This document shows positions 25,751 to 33,220 of a stretch of DNA of 64,000 nucleotides, in pieces (the first letter of the stretch is position 1; every line of letters starts with the position of its first letter). The DNA is taken from NCBI RefSeq assembly GCF_017876155.1, contig NZ_JAGINP010000013.1:158213-222212 (forward strand). The letters run 5' to 3'. The notes beneath the pieces were generated by a model. That model saw nothing but the letters and a program-made list of their open reading frames with translations. It was not told the DNA's origin and did no database searches. Origin of the DNA: Azospirillum rugosum (GTDB taxonomy: Bacteria > Pseudomonadota > Alphaproteobacteria > Azospirillales > Azospirillaceae). The position numbers and the translations under genes were made by a program.

Positions 25751-26428
25751 TCATTCCGAGTAACGCTCTTCCTTCCAGGGATCGGCCTCGTTGTGATAGC
25801 CGCGGACCTCCCAATAGCCGCGCCGGTCCTCCGCGACGAACTCGAGTCGCTTCACCCACTTGGCGCTTTTCCAGAAATACAGCTTCGGCACGACGACTCG
25901 GACGGGGCCGCCATGGTCACGGCTGATCGGCTGGCCTTCCCAGGTCGTGGCGAGCAGCACGTCCTCGTCCGCGAAGGCGTCCAGGGGCAGGTTGGTCGTG
26001 TAGCCGTCCGAGGAATGGCAGACGACGAAGCGCGCCTCCGGCTTCGGCTTCACCACGGACAGCAGGCGGCGCGCGCTCACCCCTTCCCAGCGGTTGTCGT
26101 AGCGCGACCAGGTGGTGACGCAGTGGATGTCGGAGACGAAGCTCTCCTGCGGCTGCGCCTGGAAGTCGGCCCAGCGCCAAGTGACCGGGTTCTCCACCAG
26201 CCCGTCGACGGCCAGCGTCCAGTTTTCCGTCGTCACCCGCGGCACGACGCCGAGGTCGAGCACCGGCCAGTCCTCGACCAGCCGCTGGCCGGGCGGCAGC
26301 CGCTCGCGCGCCGGGTCGGCGGTGTGGCCGGTCAGCGCGCGCCCCTCCTGCGCCCACTTCTCCTTGGTGGCGACGAGCTTCTCGCGGATCTGCCCGTCCT
26401 TTTCGATCTCTCCATCGCTGGGAGCCAT
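25751..26428 (-). CDS. Sulfite oxidase-like molybdopterin oxidoreductase
   Basis: 225 residues, a single oxidoreductase molybdopterin-binding domain of the YedY/sulfite-oxidase superfamily without a Tat signal, so cytoplasmic. The putative Mo-ligating Cys is in SDIHCVTTWSRYDNRWEG near residue 103. Other cofactor-site segments are VVCHSSDGYTTNLPL and GGPVRVVVPKLYFWKSAKWV. ATG at 26428 has AGGAGG. The substrate is unknown; the downstream dimerisation domain of true sulfite oxidases is absent. Divergent from the PaiB-like gene. Confidence 0.9.
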   Translation of the reverse strand: MAPSDGEIEKDGQIREKLVATKEKWAQEGRALTGHTADPARERLPPGQRLVEDWPVLDLGVVPRVTTENWTLAVDGLVENPVTWRWADFQAQPQESFVSDIHCVTTWSRYDNRWEGVSARRLLSVVKPKPEARFVVCHSSDGYTTNLPLDAFADEDVLLATTWEGQPISRDHGGPVRVVVPKLYFWKSAKWVKRLEFVAEDRRGYWEVRGYHNEADPWKEERYSE

Positions 26429-26610
26429 GGCTGCCTCCTGTCGTTTCGGGAAAAGCGCTGGACTGTAGCAGGAACTGTGCGGCTTTTCGGAACGGGTCAA
26501 TGCCCGGTGTCGCGACGCGATCAATAATTGGACCACCGAGAAAGATCGGAACCGGCCGTTCCGTTCAGGCCGGTTTTCGGGGACACTCTGCTCCCGATCA
26601 GGAGGCCTGC

Positions 26611-27261
26611 ATGTACATTCCCCCCGCGTTTCTTGAGACCGACCTGCCTTTCATCCACGAGACGATGCGCGCCGCCGGGCTGGCCAATCTGGTCACGGCC
26701 ACGGCGGGCGGGCTGATCTGCACGCCGCTGCCCCTGCTGCTCGACGAGCGGGAGGGGGAGATGGGCACGCTCTACGGCCATGTGGCGAAGGCGAACCCGC
26801 AATGGCGGGAGCCGCCGACGATGGACGCGATGGCGGTCTTCATGGGGCCGGACGCCTATGTCACCCCGTCCTGGTATGAGAGCAAGGCGCGCGACGGCAA
26901 GGTGGTGCCGACCTGGAACTATGTGGCGGTGCACGCCTATGGGCCGGTGGAGTTCTTCGAGGACGCCGACCGCCTGCTCGGCCTCGTCACGCGCCTGACG
27001 GAGCGTCACGAGGCGGCGCGCCCGCAGCCCTGGGCGGTTGCCGACGCTCCGCCCGATTTCATCCGGGCGCAGCTGCGGGGCATCGTCGGGCTGCGGCTGC
27101 CGATCACCCGGATCGACGCCAAGCGGAAGATGAGCCAGAACCGCAAGGCGGAGGACCACGCCGGCGTCGTCCGCGGCCTGGAGGAGGCGGCGGGCGACCC
27201 CAAGGCGCAGGCCGCCGCCCGCCTGATGAGAAACCGTGAAATTCCGGACGCTTTGCCGTAA
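26611..27261 (+). CDS. PaiB-type FMN-binding negative transcriptional regulator
   Basis: 216 residues. Split-barrel FMN-binding fold recognised from the opening MYIPPAFLETD, GTLYGHVAKANPQW and the central VTPSWYESKARDGKVVPTWN. PaiB homologues repress sporulation/protease genes in Bacillus, but in proteobacteria the role is uncertain and may be redox or heme related. ATG at 26611 follows AGGAGG with seven bases spacing. Monocistronic. Confidence 0.88.
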   Translation: MYIPPAFLETDLPFIHETMRAAGLANLVTATAGGLICTPLPLLLDEREGEMGTLYGHVAKANPQWREPPTMDAMAVFMGPDAYVTPSWYESKARDGKVVPTWNYVAVHAYGPVEFFEDADRLLGLVTRLTERHEAARPQPWAVADAPPDFIRAQLRGIVGLRLPITRIDAKRKMSQNRKAEDHAGVVRGLEEAAGDPKAQAAARLMRNREIPDALP

Positions 27262-27425
27262 ATCCGTCCCAAAGCGGGGCGATGGTCCCAAAAAGGTTCA
27301 ATGCACCTTGGGTTGGCAAGGTGGCGGAGGCGGGCTAACGTCGCGCCCCTCGATCGATATGGCCTGCCGCCATCGCCCTAACGATGGGGGGCCGCGACGA
27401 CTTCGACATGATGGATAGGACAGGC

Positions 27426-29789
27426 ATGCTTCGCACAAGCACTCGACGGATGGGCGGGCGATGGACGGTCGGCCTCGCCGCCGTCCTCCTGCTGCTGGTC
27501 ACCGGCTTTGCGATGACGGCCCCGGCGCTGGCCGCCGGCCCCGCCCTGGCGCAGGCCGTCGCCCCGGCGCCCGCCGCTCCCGCTCCCGCCGGTTCCGGAA
27601 CGCCGGCGCCCGCCGCGTCGGGCGAGCCGACGCCGGAGCAGCTCCAGGGCATGATCGTCACGCTGGAAGACCCCGCGGCCCGCGCCCGGCTGGTCGAGCA
27701 GCTGAAGGCGCTGATGGCCGCGCAGAAGGGGCTGGACCAGGCGAAGGCCGCCGAGGCGCCGGCCACCCCGCTGCCGGAGACCATCGGCGCCACGGCGCTG
27801 TCCTTCCTGGCGCAGCGCATGGACGTGCTCAGCCGCCAGCTCGTCCAGGTCGGCAACGTGTTCAAGGATCTGCCGGGCGCCGTGGAGTGGGCGAACCGGC
27901 AGATGACCGACCAGTCCGCCCGCGACCGCTGGGTGCAGATCGCCATCCAGCTGTCCATGATCCTGGTGGCCGGCGGCGTGATCGAGCGCTTCATCAGCTG
28001 GCTCCTGTCCCGGCCGCGCGCGGCGCTCGCCGCGCGGCGCGGCACCACGACGCTGGTGCGCCTGCCCCTGCTGCTCGGCCGCGCGCTGATGGAGCTGGCG
28101 CCCATCGCCGCCTTCATCGTCGTCGGCTACGGCATCCTGTCGGTCAGCGAGCCGGGGCCGCGCGTGCGGCTGGTGGCGCTGGCCGTGATCAACGCCACCG
28201 TGATCCTCCAGGTCGTCATGGTGGTGGTGCGCATCCTGATCGCGCCGGACGCGCCGAACCTGCGGCTGGTGCAGATGGGCGACGCCAACACGCGGCGCCT
28301 CTATCTGTGGATCCGCCGCCTCGCCGCGGTCGGCATCTACGGCTATTTCCTGGCGGAGGGCGCCTATGTGCTGGGCCTGCCGCTGGGCGCCTACGGCGCG
28401 CTGCTGAAGCTGCTGGGCTTGGCGTTGGCCGGCATGACGATCGCGCTGATCCTGCAGAACCGCCGCACGGTGGCGGAGTGGATGCACGGCAACCCGCTGT
28501 CCGGCGACGGCGACCCCACCTCCACCGCCGCGCGGGAATCGGAAGGGCAGGGGGCCGTGCTGCGCTCCGCCCGGCGCCGCTTCGCCGACGTCTGGCACGT
28601 GCTGGCCATCGTCTACGTCGTGGTCACCTTCGGCGTCTGGGTGCTGAACGTCTACGGCGGCTTCGAGTATCTGGCGCGGGCCACCGGCATCACCATCCTG
28701 GTGGCGGCTCTGGCCCGGCTGCTGGTCAACGTCACCAACCGCGGCCTGCGCCGCGGCCTGCGCATGAAGGCGGAAACGCGCGAGGCCCTGCCGCAATTGC
28801 AGGAGCGCGCCAATCTCTACATCCCCATCGCGCACCGTGTGGTGAAGACGGTGATCTGGGTCGTGGCGCTGATGATGATCCTGTACGGCTGGGGCATCGA
28901 CACGTTGGCCTGGACGCAGACTCCGCTCGGCCAGCGCATCGTGCGCAGCGCCGTCACCATCGGCCTGCTGCTGGTCGGCTCCATCGCGGCGTGGGAGATC
29001 GTCAGCTCGATGATCGAGCGCTTCCTCGCCTCCACCGACCGCAACGGCGCGCGGATCGAGCGCAGCGCGCGCGTCCGCACGCTGCTGCCTTTACTGAGGA
29101 ACGCGTTCCTCGTGGTGCTGGTGACCATGGTCTCGCTGATCACCCTGTCGGAGCTTGGGGTGAACATCGCGCCGCTGCTGGCCGGTGCCGGCGTGGTTGG
29201 TCTGGCGGTCGGTTTCGGCTCCCAGACCCTGGTCAAGGACATCATCACCGGCCTGTTCATCCTGTTCGAGGACAGCATCTCCGTCGGTGACGTGGTGGAC
29301 GTGGGCGGCGGCCATTCCGGCGTGGTGGAGGCGCTGTCCATCCGCTCCATCCGCCTGCGCGATTCGTCGGGTGCCGTGCATTCGGTGCCCTTCAACTCGG
29401 TCTCCACCGTCAAGAACATGTCGAAGGACTTCTCCTACGCCCTGTTCGAGGTGCGCATCGCCTACCGAGAGGATCCGGACCGCGTCATCGCGCTGCTGAC
29501 CGAGATCGGCCAGGGGCTCCAGGCCGACGCGCAGTTCACGCCGGACATCCTGGCCCCGCTGGAGGTGATGGGCCTGGACAAGTTCCAGCCCGACAGCACG
29601 CAGCTGATCACCGCCCGCTTCAAGACCCGCCCGACCAAGCAGTGGGGCGTGTCGCGCGAGTTCAATCGCCGCATGAAGAAGCGCTTCGACGAATTGGGCG
29701 TGGAGGTCCCGACCGGTTCCATGCAGTTGATCGTCGGGGGCAACCAGCACGACCGGGCGCTGGCCGAGGTGCTGAGCCAGGGTTCGTAA
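27426..29789 (+). CDS. Large MscS-family mechanosensitive ion channel
   Basis: 787 residues with an N-terminal signal-like segment (~14-36), an Ala/Pro-rich then helical periplasmic region to about 165, and many membrane helices. The MscS pore domain lies near 575-625 (LLAGAGVVGLAVGFGSQTLV, then KDIITGLFILFEDSISVGDV), followed by the cytoplasmic beta and alpha/beta parts. It releases solutes on hypo-osmotic shock. Size and layout resemble the YbdG/YnaI-to-MscK range rather than small MscS. Of several in-frame Met codons I chose 27426, with GGATAGGA upstream; 27408 is possible. Confidence 0.9.
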   Translation: MLRTSTRRMGGRWTVGLAAVLLLLVTGFAMTAPALAAGPALAQAVAPAPAAPAPAGSGTPAPAASGEPTPEQLQGMIVTLEDPAARARLVEQLKALMAAQKGLDQAKAAEAPATPLPETIGATALSFLAQRMDVLSRQLVQVGNVFKDLPGAVEWANRQMTDQSARDRWVQIAIQLSMILVAGGVIERFISWLLSRPRAALAARRGTTTLVRLPLLLGRALMELAPIAAFIVVGYGILSVSEPGPRVRLVALAVINATVILQVVMVVVRILIAPDAPNLRLVQMGDANTRRLYLWIRRLAAVGIYGYFLAEGAYVLGLPLGAYGALLKLLGLALAGMTIALILQNRRTVAEWMHGNPLSGDGDPTSTAARESEGQGAVLRSARRRFADVWHVLAIVYVVVTFGVWVLNVYGGFEYLARATGITILVAALARLLVNVTNRGLRRGLRMKAETREALPQLQERANLYIPIAHRVVKTVIWVVALMMILYGWGIDTLAWTQTPLGQRIVRSAVTIGLLLVGSIAAWEIVSSMIERFLASTDRNGARIERSARVRTLLPLLRNAFLVVLVTMVSLITLSELGVNIAPLLAGAGVVGLAVGFGSQTLVKDIITGLFILFEDSISVGDVVDVGGGHSGVVEALSIRSIRLRDSSGAVHSVPFNSVSTVKNMSKDFSYALFEVRIAYREDPDRVIALLTEIGQGLQADAQFTPDILAPLEVMGLDKFQPDSTQLITARFKTRPTKQWGVSREFNRRMKKRFDELGVEVPTGSMQLIVGGNQHDRALAEVLSQGS

Positions 29790-29799
29790 CGGCACTTTT

Positions 29800-29849
29800 C
29801 CTCCGGCCGGGCGTTGGCTTGTGGCGACACAAGAATGCTTGGCCGGAGG
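29800..29849 (+). promoter_or_regulatory. Long hairpin sequestering the iron-permease gene ribosome site
   Basis: CCTCCGGCC (29800-29808) pairs with GGCCGGAGG (29841-29849). Inside, two G-U pairs and GCGTT/AATGC continue the stem, and CTTGTG-GCGA-CACAAG (818-833) caps it with a GNRA loop. The outer arm contains the GGAGG of the following gene (ATG 29858). It could control translation of that gene, or end the mscS transcript. Confidence 0.6.
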
Positions 29850-29857
29850 CCAGCCGA

Positions 29858-30328
<471 letters not shown>

Positions 30329-30340
30329 CGCGGACGTTTT

Positions 30341-30408
30341 CACCACAGAGACACGGAGACACAGAGAATCAAACCCTCTGTGTCTCCGTGTCTCTGTGGT
30401 GATCTTTT
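30341..30408 (+). terminator. Perfect 26-bp inverted repeat with T-run
   Basis: Arms at 30341-30366 and 30376-30401, rich in CACAGAGACACGGAGAC, separated by nine bases and followed by ATCTTTTT. It can terminate the iron-permease transcript, but the same palindrome recurs at 49637-49696, so it is also a dispersed repeat. Confidence 0.75.
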
Positions 30409-30421
30409 TGCTTTACCCCGC

Positions 30422-31951
30422 CTACGGCCCCTCGAACCCCGGGGGCTTGGCGGCGTTGGGGCAGGCGTTGGGGGGTAGGGATTCCTGCTCCACGAACTGC
30501 GCGGCGACGGCGGTGGCGCAGTCCTCCGATCCGCTCACCAGGTGGCCGGCGCTGCGGAAGACCAGATGGCGGCTCTTCGGCAGCGTGGACGCGGCGCGCT
30601 CGGCCCATTCCGGCGGGGTCAGGGGGTCGTAGGCGCCGGACAGCAGCAGCACCGGCACGGGGCTCGCCACCGGCAGCCGTTCCGCCGCCTCCTGCGCCGC
30701 GGCGGGCCATTGGGCGCAGACACGCCGGCCGGGATCGTCGGTGCTCATGGCGCCGAAGGGCGGGAAGCGCCGGGCGTTCTCCGCCAGCTTCACCGGGTCG
30801 GCGGGGTTGATCGTCTCCCGGCATTCGATGGAGAAGGCCACCCCCTCCGCCGTGTCTGGATCGCCCAGCCAGGGGGCCGGCACCCAATGGGCCAGCCGCT
30901 CGTACCGGCCGCGCGCGGCGCGGTCGACCAGCGCCGGCAGGCGCGGGACGGGGTCGCCCTCGGCCATCGCCTCCAGCAGGGCGGCCATGGCGCCGGCGCT
31001 GTCCAGCCGGACCGCCAGCGGAACCGCCGCGTCGCCGACCGGCACGTCCACCGGCGCCTTCTCCAGCCGCTCCACCATCGTCTGGAAGCGGCCCTCCAGG
31101 TCCGGGTAGGCGGCGCGGCAGGCGCGGTTGCCGGCGCAGTCGTCGAACAGGCGCCGGAAGGCCCGGCTGCCCAGCCAGGGCGCATCCTCCACCGCGTTGA
31201 CGTCGGGCGGGTAGACCGAATCGAGCACGGCGGTGCGCACCCGCGGGCCGTAGCGGCGCATCGCCTCCAGCGCCACCCGCGTGCCGTAGGACACGGCGAA
31301 CAGGTTGACCCGCTGCGCGCCGAGCGCGGTGGCGATGTCCATGGCGTCATCGGCGGCGACGGGGGTGGTGAACATGGCGCTGTCCAGCCCGGCCGCCTTG
31401 AACCGGTCGGCGCAGGCGGCGACCGCCGCACGTTCCAGCGCGGCCCGCCGCTCCCGCGACACCGGGCGCGGCCGGGGCGAGGCGCCCAGCACGTCCAGAT
31501 CCGGGCAGTCGGTGTCCGGCTCCGCCCGGCCGACGCCGCGCGGGTCGAACAGCACCAGGTTGCGCGTGCGGCGGAAGGGGGCCGACAGCTCCCACCAGGC
31601 CTCCATCCGCTCCTCCACCGCCTCGCCGGCGCCGAAGGGGGAGGCGCCGGGCCCGCCCTCGATGAACAGGACCGGGTCGGGGGCGGGCTGCTTCGCGGTG
31701 GACAGCAGCACGGCGACCGGCAGGCGGAAGGCCCGGGTGGCGGGCCGGTCGCGCCGGTCGGGCACGGCCACTGTGCCGCACAGCGCCGCCTCGCCGTCCG
31801 GCACCGTGAACCAGCAGGGCCCGGGCACGAAGCGCGCCTCGGCCCGCGCCGGCGCCGGGGCCAGGGCAGCCAGGAGCGTGGCGAGGAGGGCGGCCGCCAC
31901 GCATGCGGCGGGGGACCGTCCGGCCGGCGAAAGGGGATGAGCGGGCTCCAT
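30422..31951 (-). CDS. Secreted alpha/beta hydrolase (tripeptidyl/prolyl aminopeptidase-like)
   Basis: 509 residues with a signal peptide (~1-37, ending APARAEA). Alpha/beta-hydrolase landmarks: oxyanion segment FIEGGPGASPF, VLFDPRGVGRAEPD, nucleophile elbow AVSYGTRVALE near residue 230, acid in SGAYDPLTPPEWAE, and His in RSAGHLVSGS. This order and the TAP-like C-terminal domain fit the peptidase S33 tripeptidyl aminopeptidase group. Cys residues (CWFTV, ALCGTV, DCPDLD, DCAGNRAC) fit a periplasmic disulfide protein. Monocistronic; substrate not known. Confidence 0.88.
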   Translation of the reverse strand: MEPAHPLSPAGRSPAACVAAALLATLLAALAPAPARAEARFVPGPCWFTVPDGEAALCGTVAVPDRRDRPATRAFRLPVAVLLSTAKQPAPDPVLFIEGGPGASPFGAGEAVEERMEAWWELSAPFRRTRNLVLFDPRGVGRAEPDTDCPDLDVLGASPRPRPVSRERRAALERAAVAACADRFKAAGLDSAMFTTPVAADDAMDIATALGAQRVNLFAVSYGTRVALEAMRRYGPRVRTAVLDSVYPPDVNAVEDAPWLGSRAFRRLFDDCAGNRACRAAYPDLEGRFQTMVERLEKAPVDVPVGDAAVPLAVRLDSAGAMAALLEAMAEGDPVPRLPALVDRAARGRYERLAHWVPAPWLGDPDTAEGVAFSIECRETINPADPVKLAENARRFPPFGAMSTDDPGRRVCAQWPAAAQEAAERLPVASPVPVLLLSGAYDPLTPPEWAERAASTLPKSRHLVFRSAGHLVSGSEDCATAVAAQFVEQESLPPNACPNAAKPPGFEGP

Positions 31952-32260
31952 ACCCCTATCTGTTTGGCGAAGCCGGGCGGGCTTGTCCAGGAAACAAGGA
32001 TTCCGGCCCGGCCAGGGCGCCGCACCGTCATCCCGGTTCAGGATCGGCCATGCCGATGACCAGGGAGATCGCCGTAGATTGACGGCCAATATCATAAATA
32101 GTCATCGTCCATATCTCTGATACACAACGCCAATTTCTTCGTCTGTTGGCGGTTTTCATGCCGCTTGCTCGCCAATTAAAAGAAATTCCCTGCGGCATAG
32201 TGCGGCATACAAATGCAATTTGCTGCCATTGCTGCTCATATATTATTGATGGAGTGCGCC
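31952..32260. other. 309 bp AT-richer intergenic region before the NucA-like gene
   Basis: Markedly lower in GC than its neighbours (e.g. around 32085-32110 and 32170-32255). It presumably carries the promoter of the DNase gene; no ORF supported. Confidence 0.5.
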
Positions 32261-32812
32261 ATGGTGCGTGGGATCATTATTGCTTTTCTGTGTCTTTTGC
32301 CTGGGATGGCGATCGCGCAACCCGTGATCAATTTCGATGGCAACGTGTTTCCCTGCATTTCCTACAACATCTGGAGTGCGCAGCAGGCTGGCCGTCCGGC
32401 CCTGCTGAACCGAACCACCACGCAGGCGACGATCACCGCCAACCGGACCGCCGCCTGCGGTCCGGCCGCCGCCAATGTGACGGCTCTCAATGGGGCCAAC
32501 GCCGCCGGTGCCATCTCCTGGTCGTGCGACGAGTATCCGTTCGCCAGCAGCACGCAGGGCGGCAACGCGCCCGTGAACAACGTGTTGAGCGGCGTGATGA
32601 TCGTGCCGGCTTTCGAGAACAGCACGCAGGGGGGCGCCCTGAGCGCCTTCTACACCGCCAACGCCATCAACAACGGCACGCAATTCCGGGTCACGACGTC
32701 GAACGTGCCGGCCGTTCTCTACAATGGGCCGGCGCCCGCCCCAAATCCGTTGCCGACGGGCGGTCTGACGATCATCAACCTGGGCAACGGCGTTTATCAG
32801 TGCCGGTATTGA
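32261..32812 (+). CDS. Secreted NucA/NucB-type deoxyribonuclease
   Basis: 183 residues with a signal peptide (MVRGIIIAFLCLLPGMAIA, cleavage before QPV). The mature ~164 residues carry the family motif SWSCDEYPFASS near residue 88-99 (catalytic Asp-Glu region) followed by a TQGG turn. Other Cys residues (FPCISYN, AACGP, YQCRY) could form disulfides. NucA/NucB are extracellular non-specific endonucleases of Bacillus. ATG at 32261 with GGAG upstream is chosen over an upstream start. The next gene, 11 bp on, resembles the Nin inhibitor. Base composition is lower in GC than the surroundings. Confidence 0.75.
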   Translation: MVRGIIIAFLCLLPGMAIAQPVINFDGNVFPCISYNIWSAQQAGRPALLNRTTTQATITANRTAACGPAAANVTALNGANAAGAISWSCDEYPFASSTQGGNAPVNNVLSGVMIVPAFENSTQGGALSAFYTANAINNGTQFRVTTSNVPAVLYNGPAPAPNPLPTGGLTIINLGNGVYQCRY

Positions 32813-32823
32813 GGGTTTAGAGG

Positions 32824-33207
32824 ATGAAGCGGCTTCACGAGGGATCGCACCTGATCCATTACGGGCAGGTGGCGCTCTGGGACCATGAGGACCGCCGTTC
32901 CTACCCCGCGCAGTTCGGGCCGTTCCCCTGGATCGGCCCGAAAGGCGTCGTGGTCGGCGCGGCGAGCGACGGGGAGATCGCGGTGGAGGTTTACGGCGGA
33001 GCGGCCGGGGAGGCGCCTCCCGCCGGACTGCCGCCCCTGCGGGTGACCTGCCGCATCGCGGTCGGCGGCGACGGGGTCGAGGTCGGGAACGTCACCACGG
33101 CGAGCACGGCGCGCGTCGCTTGGCCGCCCGGTCTCACGGAGGTCGCGGTCCACGCCGGTGGGGACGCCGCCGCCCGGGTCGTCTTCGTCCTGCGGGCGCC
33201 GGCCTGA
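32824..33207 (+). CDS. Putative nuclease inhibitor, Nin/ComJ-like
   Basis: 127 residues, soluble, no signal peptide, predicted mostly beta. From memory, its layout resembles Bacillus Nin (ComJ, ~132 residues), the inhibitor of the competence nuclease NucA: an opening LIHYGQVALWDHED, a central GEIAVEVYG strand, then GDGVEVGNVTTASTARVAWP followed by a GLTEVAVHA strand. ATG at 32824 lies 11 bp after the DNase stop, as expected for an effector-immunity pair. The resemblance is by eye, not by alignment. If wrong, it is a hypothetical protein. Confidence 0.55.
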   Translation: MKRLHEGSHLIHYGQVALWDHEDRRSYPAQFGPFPWIGPKGVVVGAASDGEIAVEVYGGAAGEAPPAGLPPLRVTCRIAVGGDGVEVGNVTTASTARVAWPPGLTEVAVHAGGDAAARVVFVLRAPA

Positions 33208-33220
33208 CAACCGGACTCCG

